Part shown: positions 32,897 through 41,506 of the stretch, piece by piece
Numbering within the stretch: position 1 is the stretch's first letter
Layout of the letters: every line of letters begins with the position of its first letter
From: Streptomyces lincolnensis
Lineage (GTDB): Bacteria; Actinomycetota; Actinomycetes; Streptomycetales; Streptomycetaceae
Assembly: GCF_021173675.1 (NCBI RefSeq)
Contig: NZ_JAIHON010000017.1
Coordinates: 56,426-120,425 of the forward strand
Length of the DNA stretch: 64,000 bases
Reading direction: 5' to 3'
Translations under genes and position numbers: made by a program
Notes under the pieces: generated by a model
Told to the model about the DNA's origin: nothing
The model's database searches: none
The model's input: only the letters and a program-made list of their open reading frames with translations

Positions 32897-33571
32897 TCAG
32901 GTGGTGCTGACCACCACCGTCTTCGCCGCCTTGTCGTGCAGGCCCTGCTTGTAGGGCTTGTCGAAGTAGCTCCAGCCGCCCGAGATCGCGGTCCAGATGC
33001 AGGCGCAGCAGAACGCGAACGGGAGCCACAGCACCGCCGAGCGGATCAACGTGGACTGCACGGAGGGCGTGGAGCCGTTGTCCAGGTTGGCGACCCGCAT
33101 GCCCAGCCACTTCTTGCCGAGCGTCTGCCCCGACCTGGTGATCATGACGGTGTCGTAGGCGATGTAGAGCACGGCGGCGACGAGGGACTGACCGAGCGAC
33201 TTGCCGTACTCGATGTTGTCGCCGTCCATGTCGTACTCGTTGACGCCGAAGCCCAGGGTGAGCAGCCAGACCACGACGGCGACGAGGATCATGTCGATGA
33301 TCCGGGCGAGCGTGCGCCTGCCGCTGCCGGCGAGCGGGGGCATACCCGCGAGCGGATCGCCGGGATACCCGGCACCGCCGCCGTACGGGCCGCCTGCGCC
33401 ATAGGGGCCGCCACCGCCGTAGGGATCACCGCCCTGAGGGGGCGGCGGTTGGCTTCCGTACGGGGGTTGACCGCCGTACGGCGAGCCCGGGCCCTCGGAG
33501 GGCGGGGGCTGCTTCCTGAACGGGTCGTCCTCCGGGGGCTGACCGGAGCCGGGGGGCGGTTCGCTGCTCAT
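32897..33571 (-). CDS. RDD-family membrane protein with Pro/Gly-rich N-terminus
   Basis: A 224-residue protein. The first 75 residues are a low-complexity PPYG/GGPYG-rich tail, probably cytoplasmic. The rest is an RDD domain with three membrane helices: RTLARIIDMILVAVVVWLLTLGF starts it with the Arg-Asp pair, then YIAYDTVMITRSGQTLGKKWLGMRVANLDNG and the closing WLPFAFCCACIWTAI. RDD proteins are membrane proteins of mostly unknown function; some are Na+/H+ antiporters. A second RDD gene lies directly upstream. Confidence 0.87.
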   Translation of the reverse strand: MSSEPPPGSGQPPEDDPFRKQPPPSEGPGSPYGGQPPYGSQPPPPQGGDPYGGGGPYGAGGPYGGGAGYPGDPLAGMPPLAGSGRRTLARIIDMILVAVVVWLLTLGFGVNEYDMDGDNIEYGKSLGQSLVAAVLYIAYDTVMITRSGQTLGKKWLGMRVANLDNGSTPSVQSTLIRSAVLWLPFAFCCACIWTAISGGWSYFDKPYKQGLHDKAAKTVVVSTT

Positions 33572-33660
33572 GGCCCGAGTCGACCGCGAACCCTCCGGCT
33601 CCGCATCCGGCGAGCGGCCGTCCGGAGTACGGAATCCTGCGGGCCGTTCGCCGTATACCG

Positions 33661-35337
33661 TCAGCCTGCTACGAACGTATGTGCGGCCTTGTCGTGCCAG
33701 CACTGGCGCCACGGCCGGTCGAACAGGCCCCACAGAAGGCCCAGGACACCGATCGCGAGCAGTCCGGGCACGCTGTAGACGAGCCAGCGGCGCAGGGCGG
33801 CGCCGAACGACGGGGGCTCGTGGCCCTCGATGTCCCGCACCTCCAGACCGAGCAGCTTCTTGCCGAGCGTGCGGCCCCACTTGTGGGTGGGCAGCGCCTC
33901 GTAGAGGGCACCGAAGAGGAGCAGGACGGCGACGACGATGCCGAGGTACGTCGACGTCGTGCCGTCCAGCAGCCAGACCGTGACGGTCTCGCCGGAGAGC
34001 TTGGCCGCGTCGATCTTCTCGTTGACGTGGTCGACCGCCTTGAGGCCGAGCGGTACGGCGGCCACCGCGGTGACGCCCGCGAGGACGACGGTGTCCACCA
34101 GCCGGGCCGCCAGCCGCTTGCCGAGCCCCGCGGGCTTGGCCGAGGCCTGACGCCGGGCAGCCGCCTGGAAGATGTCCTCCACCGGCGGCTTCCAGGGAGC
34201 TGGCTGCTCGTCGCCGGAAGGGCCCGCGAGCTGGTGCACCTGCTGCGCCCAGGACGGCTGGCCGCCCCCGGCGCCGGTGCTGATCGGGGCGGAGGAGGCC
34301 GCGGACTGCTGCGGCACGTTCGCGGCGGGGGCCTGCTGCGGGAGCGGGGCCGCCGGGGACGCCTGCTGCGGGCCGGAGAGCGGCGTGGGCGCGGCGGAGG
34401 CGGCGGGTCCCGCGGGCGCCTGCCCCGAGGTTCCTCCGGGTGCCTGCGCGGCTCCCGCGCGGGCGGCGGCCGCCTTTCCGGCACCGAAGCCCGGGGAACC
34501 CTGGGAGCCCTGGGAGCCCGCGGATCCGGGGCCTCCGGGCGTGCTCCCCTGCTGCGCCCCGCCCTGCTGCGGCGTGCGCGGGGAGAGCGCGCGGAAGGTG
34601 ACGGTGCCCTCGTCGCGGGCGGGTCCGGCGGGACCGGGGACGCCGGGAGCCGAGGCCGCGGGTCCGGCCGTGGGCCTGCGGAAGAGGAACGTGTTGGCGG
34701 AGTCGGCGTCGGCCTGGTCCGGCTCGGCGGGCGGGATCGTCGCGGTGCCGTCGGTACGGGCGGCGCGGCCCTCCGGCTGCGCCGGACCGTCACCGGGCCG
34801 CGCGGCACGCGGCACCCGAGGATCGGCGGCCTGCGGGGTGCCGGGCTGGGCGGCGGCCTGCTGGGCGCCCTGGGGAGCCGCGGCCTGCTGGGCGCCCTGC
34901 GGGGCGTTCGGGGGCGAGCCCCACGAGACCCGGCGTTCCTGGTCGCCCCCGAAGCCCGACTGGTGGGAGCGGTCGGCGCCCCACGCGGAGGCGGGCTCGG
35001 GCCGGCTGCCGTGCTGGGCGCCGCCCGCGCCGGGTCCCGCGGCCGGGTCCTCGTCGAAGAAGTGCGGGCCCGTCTCCTCGACCGGAGCAGCCGGAGCTGC
35101 CGAAGCGGCGGAGGAGGCGGGCGAGGCGGCAGAGCCCGAGGCGGGGGCGCCCGTCTGCTGGGCCGGACCCGCGCCGGGCGGCGGAGCGAGCGGCTCGCCG
35201 TCGGTCGGTGCCGGACGGCTGGTGCCCGGTACCCAGGCGGCACCGTTCCAGTACCGGACGTATCCAGGAATGGACGGGTCCGGGTAATACCCGTCGCGGG
35301 GCCTGTCGTCACCGGGGGCCGGGGTTGGGGCGCTCAT
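33661..35337 (-). CDS. DUF2510-RDD membrane protein with long disordered linker
   Basis: A 558-residue protein. Residues about 14-42 are a DUF2510 domain (DGYYPDPSIPGYVRYWNGAAWV). Residues about 45-410 are low-complexity Ala/Pro/Gln/Gly sequence with repeated AAPQGAQQAA units. The C-terminal 140 residues form an RDD domain (GKRLAARLVDTVVLAGVTAVAAVP, then TLGKKLLGLEVRD). The ATG at 35337 is selected as the natural start of the DUF2510 region. It shares strand and domain with the next gene, 90 bases downstream. Confidence 0.86.
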   Translation of the reverse strand: MSAPTPAPGDDRPRDGYYPDPSIPGYVRYWNGAAWVPGTSRPAPTDGEPLAPPPGAGPAQQTGAPASGSAASPASSAASAAPAAPVEETGPHFFDEDPAAGPGAGGAQHGSRPEPASAWGADRSHQSGFGGDQERRVSWGSPPNAPQGAQQAAAPQGAQQAAAQPGTPQAADPRVPRAARPGDGPAQPEGRAARTDGTATIPPAEPDQADADSANTFLFRRPTAGPAASAPGVPGPAGPARDEGTVTFRALSPRTPQQGGAQQGSTPGGPGSAGSQGSQGSPGFGAGKAAAARAGAAQAPGGTSGQAPAGPAASAAPTPLSGPQQASPAAPLPQQAPAANVPQQSAASSAPISTGAGGGQPSWAQQVHQLAGPSGDEQPAPWKPPVEDIFQAAARRQASAKPAGLGKRLAARLVDTVVLAGVTAVAAVPLGLKAVDHVNEKIDAAKLSGETVTVWLLDGTTSTYLGIVVAVLLLFGALYEALPTHKWGRTLGKKLLGLEVRDIEGHEPPSFGAALRRWLVYSVPGLLAIGVLGLLWGLFDRPWRQCWHDKAAHTFVAG

Positions 35338-35589
35338 GTCCGTCGTCCCGTATCTGCTCGGGGGTGAATATGGGGGCCTCCACATCTATCAGACCGGCGC
35401 AACCCCCACCGCCAGTCCCACCGGACCCACTCCTTTTGAGCACGGTCGTCACGCGGCCGAAAAAAAGTCCGGCGAACCCGCGTAATGCTTCCCGCCCCTC
35501 CCCGCTCTCCATTCGTACGGGCCCACCGCAGGGCGCCGTACGCGCGTCGCGAGATGCCGCGTGACGTCACGAGAGAGGACAGGCACGAC

Positions 35590-36072
35590 ATGCACAACAC
35601 CGTGGTGGAGCGGGAACTGGAGCTCAAACTCATCCTGTCGCCGGAGCGCAGCATCCCGGTCCCGGCCCGGCTGAGCTACCGCGTCGACGACCCGTACGCG
35701 GTCCACATCACCTTTCACATCGGCTCCGACCACCCCGTGTACTGGACGTTCGCCCGCGAACTGCTGGTGGAGGGGGTGTTCCGGCCGTGCGGGCACGGGG
35801 ACGTGCGGGTGTGGCCGACGAAGGTCGCGGGACGCAGCGTCGTCCTGATGGCGCTGAGTTCACCCGACGGGGACGCCCTCCTGGAGGCCCCCTCGGCGCA
35901 GGTGTCGGCCTGGCTGGAGCGCACCCTGCGGGCGGTCCCCCCGGGCTCTGAGGCCGAGCGGCTCGGTATCGACGACGGCCTGGCCGAGCTGCTCGCCCCC
36001 ACCCCGGGCTGTCAGGACGACCTCTGGCTGCGTGACCCGTGGCCGTCGGACGAGTCGAAGGACGGTGAGTGA
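35590..36072 (+). CDS. ssgG: SsgA-family sporulation/cell-division regulator (SsgG-like)
   Basis: A 160-residue SALP (SsgA-like) protein, a family unique to sporulating actinobacteria that guides septum placement and peptidoglycan remodelling. Family features: ERELELKLILSPERSIPVPARLSYRVDDPYAVHITFHIG, VYWTFARELLVEGVFRPCGHGDVRVWPT, and LEAPSAQVSAWLERT. The C-terminal extension after the core and the location upstream of hppD fit SsgG, which in S. coelicolor is needed for correct sporulation septum localisation. The paralogue assignment rests mainly on context. Confidence 0.85.
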   Translation: MHNTVVERELELKLILSPERSIPVPARLSYRVDDPYAVHITFHIGSDHPVYWTFARELLVEGVFRPCGHGDVRVWPTKVAGRSVVLMALSSPDGDALLEAPSAQVSAWLERTLRAVPPGSEAERLGIDDGLAELLAPTPGCQDDLWLRDPWPSDESKDGE

Positions 36073-36080
36073 GAACAGGT

Positions 36081-36152
36081 GTGCGGGAACAGCTTGGCCG
36101 GGTCGCGCCGGAGGAGCTCGCCCGGGTCGCGTCAGAAGAGCTTGCCCGGATT
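36081..36152 (-). repeat. Three 24-bp tandem repeats spanning the FAD oxidase stop codon
   Basis: Units 36081-36104, 36105-36128 and 36129-36152. On the minus strand they read N/D-P-G/A-K/E-L-L/F-F/L and so on in the frame of the oxidase: NPGKLF-stop-R, DPGELLRR, DPAKLFPH. The unit containing the stop codon is the oxidase C-terminus; the other two lie beyond it and before ssgG. Confidence 0.92.
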
Positions 36153-37532
36153 GAGGATGCCCAGCGGGTCGAACGCCGCCTTGACGGCCCGCTGCATCTC
36201 CAGGCCCACCGGACCGATCTCGCGGGCCAGCCACTCCTTCTTCAGGACGCCCACGCCGTGCTCGCCGGTGATGGTGCCGCCGAGTTCCAGGCCGAGGGCC
36301 ATGATCTCGTCGAAGGACTCGCGGGCGCGTCGGCACTCGTCGGGGTCCGCCGCGTCGAAGCAGACCGTGGGGTGGGTGTTGCCGTCTCCGGCATGGGCCA
36401 CGACACCGATGGTGAGCTGGTACTTCTCGGCGATCCGGTCGGTGCCTTCGAGCAGTTCCGCGAGCCGGGAGCGCGGCACGCACACGTCGTCGATCATCGT
36501 CGTGCCCTTGACCGCCTCCAGCGCGGTCAGCGACAACCGCCGCGCCTGGAGCAGCAGTTCGGACTCGGCCAGGTCGTCGGCGGGGACGACCTGGGTGGCG
36601 CCGGCCGCCTCGCACAGGGCGCCGAGGGCGGCGAGGTCGGCGGCCGGGTCCTTGGTGTCGAAGGCGGCCAGCAGGAGGGCCTCGGTGGTCTCCGGCAGGC
36701 CCATGTGCGCCAGGTCGTTGACGGCCTTGACCGTCGTACGGTCCATCAGTTCGAGGAGGGAGGGCACATGGCCGCCCTCCATGATCCGGCACACGGCGTC
36801 GCAGGCGGCCGCCCCGGACGCGAACTCCGCCGCCAGCACCAGCTGCGCGGGCGGCTGCGGCCTGAGCCCCAGGGTCGCCCGTACGACGATGCCGAGCGAG
36901 CCCTCGGAGCCGACGAACAGCCGGGTCAGGTCGTACCCGGCGACGCCCTTGGCGGTACGGCGGCCGGTGGACATCAGCCGGCCGTCGGCGAGGACGACGT
37001 CCAGGCCCAGGACGTACTCGGCGGTGACGCCGTACTTCACGCAGCACAGGCCGCCGGAGGCGGTGCCGATGTTGCCGCCGATCGTGCACATCTCCCAGCT
37101 GGAGGGGTCCGGCGGGTAGTAGAGGCCGTGTTCGTTGACGGCCCGGGACAGCGTGGCGTTGATGACGCCCGGTTCCACGACGGCGATGCGGTCGACCGGG
37201 TTGATCTCCAGGATGCGGTCCATCCTGGTCAGGGACAGCACGATGCAGCCGTCGGAGGCGTTGGCGCCGCCCGACAGGCCCGTGCGGGCGCCCTGCGGGA
37301 CGACCGGGACGCGCAGGTCCGTGGCGGTGCGCATGACGTGCTGGACCTCTTCGACCGTGTGCGGGAGCACGACCACCGCCGGCGAGCCGGCCGGGCAGAA
37401 GCTCGCCATGTCGTTGGCGTAGGAGGCCGTGACGTCCGGGTCGGTGAGCACGGCCTCGGTGGGGAGTCCGGACAGCAGACGGTCGACGAGGTTGCCGGTC
37501 TCCTCGTCGCGGGGCGCTTCGATACGGCTCAT
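36132..37532 (-). CDS. FAD-binding oxidoreductase (GlcD/D-lactate dehydrogenase type)
   Basis: A 466-residue VAO-family flavoenzyme. The FAD (PCMH) domain holds VVPQGARTGLSGGANASDGCIVLSL and VEPGVINATLSRAVNEHG; PSSWEMCTIGGNIGTASGG follows. The C-terminal catalytic domain contains VVAHAGDGNTHPTVCFD and TGEHGVGVLKKEWL, typical of glycolate oxidase GlcD or D-lactate dehydrogenase. It ends at LNPGKLF, the usual end of the family, so the coding region is complete although the stop codon lies in a tandem repeat. The electron acceptor and exact substrate are not known. Confidence 0.9.
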   Translation of the reverse strand: MSRIEAPRDEETGNLVDRLLSGLPTEAVLTDPDVTASYANDMASFCPAGSPAVVVLPHTVEEVQHVMRTATDLRVPVVPQGARTGLSGGANASDGCIVLSLTRMDRILEINPVDRIAVVEPGVINATLSRAVNEHGLYYPPDPSSWEMCTIGGNIGTASGGLCCVKYGVTAEYVLGLDVVLADGRLMSTGRRTAKGVAGYDLTRLFVGSEGSLGIVVRATLGLRPQPPAQLVLAAEFASGAAACDAVCRIMEGGHVPSLLELMDRTTVKAVNDLAHMGLPETTEALLLAAFDTKDPAADLAALGALCEAAGATQVVPADDLAESELLLQARRLSLTALEAVKGTTMIDDVCVPRSRLAELLEGTDRIAEKYQLTIGVVAHAGDGNTHPTVCFDAADPDECRRARESFDEIMALGLELGGTITGEHGVGVLKKEWLAREIGPVGLEMQRAVKAAFDPLGILNPGKLF

Positions 37533-37630
37533 GATCACAGCGTCGCACCCGGGGCCATCGGTGTGAACCCCGCGTACGGCGGCTGCCGTGTGCCCGGATG
37601 TGGTCGTCGTACTGACGCACAGTGAGCGCC

Positions 37631-39067
37631 ATGGAGAACCAGGACGAAGCTCCTGCGCCGGCACGCGGACCGAGGGGCGTTCGGGTGCTGATCGCCTCGG
37701 TCGCCGGGTGTGCCGTGCTCGGCGGGGTGCTGACGCTGCTGCCCTGGGAGCGGACGGCGCCACGGGCGCCCGCACCGACGCCGGGGGCCCGGGCGCACGC
37801 GGCGGCGGCCGGCGTACCGATGTCGCTGCCCGGGCTTGCGGCCCTGATCGGTGAGCGCGAGGCCCGGGTGCGGGCGCGTCCCGGGGACGCGGTGTCGTGG
37901 GCGGTGCTGGGGTCGGCGTATGTGGAGCGGGGGCGGCGGACCGCGGACGCCGGGTACTACCCGCGGGCCGAGAAGGCGTTGCGTACGTCGTTGAAGGTGC
38001 GCGCGAAGGGCAACGCGCAGGCCCTCGGCGGTCTGGCGGCGCTGGCGAACGCGCGCCGGGACTTCCGGGCGGCGCGGGCCTGGGCGGAGGCCGCGCGGAA
38101 GCTGGAACCGAGGCGCTGGACGACGTATCCGCTGCTGATCGACGCCTGCAACGGCCTCGGCGACCACCGGGCGGCCCGCGCGGCCCTGGACCGGCTGCGG
38201 GAGCTGCGGTCCGGGCCGCCCGTGCTGGCGTGGACCGCGGCCGTCCACCGGGACCGGGGGTGGCGGGAGGACGCGGCGGCGCAGCTCTCCGACGCGGTGG
38301 CCGGGGCCGGGACCCCGGTGGAGCGGGCGGCGTATCTGGAGCGGGCCGGGCAGCTGGCCTGGGAGCGCGGCGACCGGGAGGACGCCCTCAGGCACTTCCG
38401 GGAAGCGCTGCGGAACGACCCCGACCAGCGGGCCGCGCAGGCCGGCCAGGGCCGGGCCCTGGCCGCGCTCGGCCGCACCACGCCGGCGGTGAACGCCTAC
38501 CGGGCGGCACTCGCCGGGCAGCCCAGCCCTCAATACACCCTGGAGCTGGGCGAGTTGTACGAGTCGCTGGGGCTGGTGCGGGCGGCGCGCACGCAGTACG
38601 AGCTGCTGCGGGCGCGGGTGCGGAGCGCCGCCGCGGGCGGGGCCGACGAGGAGCTGGTGCTCGGCCGGTTCGAGGCGGACCACGGTGATCCGGCCGCCGC
38701 GGTACGGCTGTTGCGGACCCAGTGGGCGCGGCAGCCGGGCATCGAGGTGGCCGACGCGCTGGGGTGGGCGCTGCACCGGGCCGGGGACGACGAGGAGGCG
38801 CTGCGGTTCGCCACGATCGCGACGGACGGGACGCGGGGCGGCGGGGTGCGCAGCGCGCCGTACGCGTACCACCGGGGCATGATCGAGCGGGAGTTGGGCC
38901 GGTACGGGCCGGCCCGGCGGCATCTTCAGGAGGCGCTGCGGATCAACCCGTACTTCTCGCCGGTCCAGGTGCGGGCGGCCCGGGAGGCGCTCACGGAGCT
39001 GGGCGAACCCTCGCTGGAGGTACCGGACTTCACAGGACCGCCGTGCCGATCAGCGCGTTGCGCGTGA
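37631..39067 (+). CDS. Membrane-anchored tetratricopeptide-repeat protein
   Basis: A 478-residue protein. After a short cytoplasmic end, a single membrane helix (about 18-38, RVLIASVAGCAVLGGVLTLLPW) anchors it. The rest is a chain of TPR-like helix pairs, for example VSWAVLGSAYVERGR, ALGGLAALANARRDFRAARAWAEAARKLEPRRW, DREDALRHFREALRNDPDQ, and RYGPARRHLQEALRINPYF. It is probably a protein-protein scaffold. Function unknown. The 3' end overlaps the convergent nitrile hydratase alpha gene by 38 bases. Confidence 0.82.
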   Translation: MENQDEAPAPARGPRGVRVLIASVAGCAVLGGVLTLLPWERTAPRAPAPTPGARAHAAAAGVPMSLPGLAALIGEREARVRARPGDAVSWAVLGSAYVERGRRTADAGYYPRAEKALRTSLKVRAKGNAQALGGLAALANARRDFRAARAWAEAARKLEPRRWTTYPLLIDACNGLGDHRAARAALDRLRELRSGPPVLAWTAAVHRDRGWREDAAAQLSDAVAGAGTPVERAAYLERAGQLAWERGDREDALRHFREALRNDPDQRAAQAGQGRALAALGRTTPAVNAYRAALAGQPSPQYTLELGELYESLGLVRAARTQYELLRARVRSAAAGGADEELVLGRFEADHGDPAAAVRLLRTQWARQPGIEVADALGWALHRAGDDEEALRFATIATDGTRGGGVRSAPYAYHRGMIERELGRYGPARRHLQEALRINPYFSPVQVRAAREALTELGEPSLEVPDFTGPPCRSARCA

Positions 39068-39626
39068 CCAGTGCGGCGAGTTCCTCCTCCGCCAGCCCCT
39101 GCGTCCCCTCCGGCCTGCGCGGCAGCACCATGTAGCGGGTCTCCGCGCTGGAGTCCCACACGGTGATGTCGGTCGTCTCGGGCAGCCTGAGGCCGAACTC
39201 CTCCAGGACCGCCCGGGGTTCGCGGACCACCCGGGAGCGGTACGCCTCGGACTTGTACCAGCTCGGGGACGGGCCGAGCAGGCGCAGGGGGTAGCAGGAG
39301 CAGAGCGTGCAGACGATGACGTTGTGCGTCGACGCGGTGTTCTCCACGACCCGCAGCCGCTGCTCGGCACCCTCCATGTACCCCAGCTCCCGCACGGCCG
39401 CCGTGCCGTCCGCCAGGAGGCGGGACCTGAAGCCGGCGTCCGTCCAGGCACGGGCCACCACCCGCGCCCCGCTCGCGGGGGACGCCCCGGCGAGGAACGC
39501 GTCGAGGGCCTCGTCCAGCTGGGTGCCGGTGAGCACCCCCTTCTCCTCCAGGAGGGTCTCCAGCCGCCGCACCTTCCGGGAGATCGACGCGTCCGAGTGG
39601 CCTCCGGCGGGGTCACCGCTCGTCAT
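39030..39626 (-). CDS. Nitrile hydratase alpha subunit, cobalt type
   Basis: A 198-residue metal-binding subunit. The metal claw is VCTLCSC with Cys106, Cys109 and Cys111; Thr at the second position marks the cobalt class (iron enzymes have Ser). RLLGPSPSWYKSEAYRSRVV after it is typical of NHase alpha and of the thiocyanate hydrolase gamma subunit. It hydrates nitriles to amides, or thiocyanate in the related enzyme. The start overlaps the beta-C gene by 14 bases and is preceded by GAGGA. Last gene of a run starting with hppD. Confidence 0.9.
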   Translation of the reverse strand: MTSGDPAGGHSDASISRKVRRLETLLEEKGVLTGTQLDEALDAFLAGASPASGARVVARAWTDAGFRSRLLADGTAAVRELGYMEGAEQRLRVVENTASTHNVIVCTLCSCYPLRLLGPSPSWYKSEAYRSRVVREPRAVLEEFGLRLPETTDITVWDSSAETRYMVLPRRPEGTQGLAEEELAALVTRNALIGTAVL

Positions 39627-39927
39627 CGGAATCCTCTTCCAAGTAGCTTTCCCACAGATCCAGTACGACGTGATGGTCGCCCTCGCCCCACAGGTCCCGC
39701 GCGGCGAAGCGGACGGCGTAGATCTGCTCGACCGGCGCGTCCCCGCGGCCCCGCGCGTTGACGTCGGCCAGCGCGGCCGGGCCCTCCGGTTCGACCACCG
39801 TCCCCCGCTTGCCGCGCGCGTATCTCGGCAGGCGGGTGTGGTGCGGCGGGTCGTGGCGGAAGGTGCGGACGCGGGCGCCGGGGGCGAAGCGGTCGTCGGC
39901 CGTCGGGGCGGCTGCCGGGTCGGTCAT
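39613..39927 (-). CDS. Nitrile hydratase beta subunit C-terminal (SH3-like) half
   Basis: A 104-residue protein matching only the C-terminal SH3-like barrel of NHase beta: FAPGARVRTFRHDPPHHTRLPRYARGKRGTVV then YAVRFAARDLWGEGDHHVVLDLWESYLEE. In most NHases this is fused to the N-terminal helical half. Here it is a separate gene, as in thiocyanate hydrolase and three-subunit toyocamycin nitrile hydratase. Its ATG overlaps the stop of the beta-N gene (ATGA). Confidence 0.88.
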   Translation of the reverse strand: MTDPAAAPTADDRFAPGARVRTFRHDPPHHTRLPRYARGKRGTVVEPEGPAALADVNARGRGDAPVEQIYAVRFAARDLWGEGDHHVVLDLWESYLEEDSDDER

Positions 39928-40220
39928 CGTGCCCCGCCCGGCTCGTCCAGTTCCCCCGGCGCGATCACGCCCTTGCGTTCCAGGAGGGCGACGAGGGCCA
40001 GGTACCAGCGCTCGTAGTACGAGGTCGCCAGGTACTCCGTGGGCGGCATCGACTCGACGGTGTCCCGGAACTCGTCCAGGTTGAAGACCCCCTGGGCGCG
40101 CAGGGCGTTCCAGATGCCGAAGACCCGTGCCTCCCAGTCGGCGTGGAAGGGCTCCGTGTCGTCGGTGGTGTCGACCGGGCCGAAGCCCTGGGTGCCGCCC
40201 ACGTCGTTGATCCTGGCCAT
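39924..40220 (-). CDS. Nitrile hydratase beta subunit N-terminal half / accessory protein
   Basis: A 98-residue protein matching the N-terminal helical half of NHase beta and the related P14K-type activators: ARINDVGGTQGFGPVDTTDD, FHADWEARVFGIWNALRAQGVFNLDEFRDTVESMPP, and YLATSYYERWYLALVALLERKGV. It could be a structural subunit or the cobalt-delivering activator; these share ancestry. The ATG lies only 13 bases after the hppD stop, so it is probably co-transcribed with hppD. Confidence 0.87.
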   Translation of the reverse strand: MARINDVGGTQGFGPVDTTDDTEPFHADWEARVFGIWNALRAQGVFNLDEFRDTVESMPPTEYLATSYYERWYLALVALLERKGVIAPGELDEPGGAR

Positions 40221-40233
40221 GCGGTCAGGCTAC

Positions 40234-41379
40234 TCAGAGGTTGCCGCGCTTGGCCTGCTCCCGCTCGATCGCCTCGAACAGGGCCTTGAAGTTGCCCTTG
40301 CCGAAGCCCATCGAGCCGTGGCGTTCGATGATCTCGAAGAAGACGGTCGGACGGTCCTGGACCGGCTTGGTGAAGATCTGGAGCAGGTAGCCGTCCTCGT
40401 CGCGGTCGGCGAGGATCTTCAGCTCGCGCAGGGTCTCGACGGGGACGCGGGTGTCGCCGACCCACTCGCCGAGGGTGTCGTAGTAGGAGTCCGGGGTGTT
40501 GAGGAACTCCACCCCGGCCGCGCGCATCGTGCGGACCGTCTCGACGATGTCGTTGGTGTTGAGCGCGATGTGCTGGACGCCGGCGCCGCCGTAGAACTCC
40601 AGGTACTCGTCGATCTGGGACTTCTTCTTCGCGATCGCGGGCTCGTTGATCGGGAACTTCACCTTGAGCGTGCCGTCGGCGACGACCTTCGACATCAGGG
40701 CGCTGTACTCGGTGGCGATGTCGTCGCCCACGAACTCCTTCATGTTCGTGAAGCCCATGACCTTGTTGTAGAAGCCGACCCATTCGTTCATCCGGCCGAG
40801 TTCGACGTTGCCGACGCAGTGGTCGATCGCCTGGAAGGTGCGGCGGGCCGGGGGCTCGACCATCGGGGTCGCGGCCACGAACCCCGGGAGGTACGGGCCG
40901 TCGTAGCCGGTGCGCTCGACCAGGGTGTGACGGGTCTCGCCGTAGGTGGCGATCGCGGCGAGGACGACCGTGCCGTGCTCGTCCTTCAGCTCGTACGGCT
41001 CGGCCACGGAGCGGGCGCCGTGCTCGACGGCGTAGGCGTGCGCGGCGCGCGCGTCCGGGACCTCGATGGCGAGGTCGACGACGCCGTCGCCGTGCTCGGC
41101 CACGTGCTGGGCGAGGAAGTGGCCCCAGGGGGTGGCGGGCCTGATGACGGAGGTGAGGACGAAGCGGGCGGAGCCGTTCTCCAGTACGTAGGCGGCGGTC
41201 TCGCGGTTGCCGTTCTCGGGCCCGGAGTAGGCCACGAGGCGCATGCCGAAGGCGGTGGAGTAGTAGTGCGCGGCCTGCTTGGCGTTGCCCACGGCGAAGA
41301 CGACCGCGTCCATTCCCTTGACCGGGAAGGGGTCGGCCTGCCGGGCGGTGTCGGGAGTGTGGTCTGTGGTCTGCGTCAT
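40234..41379 (-). CDS. hppD: 4-hydroxyphenylpyruvate dioxygenase
   Basis: A 381-residue non-heme Fe(II) dioxygenase converting 4-hydroxyphenylpyruvate to homogentisate in tyrosine catabolism. The iron ligands sit at the canonical positions: His187 (IDHCVGN), His270 (QHIALNT) and Glu349 (FFEIIERHG). Full length for the Streptomyces enzyme. Divergent from an Lrp-family gene that is its likely regulator, with paired GGTGCGCAAT sites between them. Three nitrile-hydratase-type genes follow on the same strand. Confidence 0.96.
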   Translation of the reverse strand: MTQTTDHTPDTARQADPFPVKGMDAVVFAVGNAKQAAHYYSTAFGMRLVAYSGPENGNRETAAYVLENGSARFVLTSVIRPATPWGHFLAQHVAEHGDGVVDLAIEVPDARAAHAYAVEHGARSVAEPYELKDEHGTVVLAAIATYGETRHTLVERTGYDGPYLPGFVAATPMVEPPARRTFQAIDHCVGNVELGRMNEWVGFYNKVMGFTNMKEFVGDDIATEYSALMSKVVADGTLKVKFPINEPAIAKKKSQIDEYLEFYGGAGVQHIALNTNDIVETVRTMRAAGVEFLNTPDSYYDTLGEWVGDTRVPVETLRELKILADRDEDGYLLQIFTKPVQDRPTVFFEIIERHGSMGFGKGNFKALFEAIEREQAKRGNL

Positions 41380-41406
41380 AGCGGAAGCGTGGTCCCGTGA
41401 CGGCAA

Positions 41407-41460
41407 GGTGCGCAATAGTTCGCGATTCCGCTGGACAATATGTGCAGTGCGGTGCGCAAT
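41407..41460. promoter_or_regulatory. Paired GGTGCGCAAT sites between hppD and lrp
   Basis: The 10-mer GGTGCGCAAT occurs at 41407-41416 and again at 41451-41460, 44 bases apart (about four helical turns). Between them lie AATAGTTCGCGATT and ACAATATGTGCAG, AT-richer than the surroundings. The layout fits multimeric Lrp/AsnC binding on one DNA face. Confidence 0.5.
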
Positions 41461-41506
41461 CATGGGGGTCCTCTGTACAGGATGACCACCCGCTCGGGAG
41501 GCTGCT

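Noticed and set aside
39924..40220. Calling the split NHase beta genes a frameshifted pseudogene
   Set aside because: The two halves have proper overlapping stop and start (ATGA), complete domain boundaries, and a known precedent in three-subunit enzymes.
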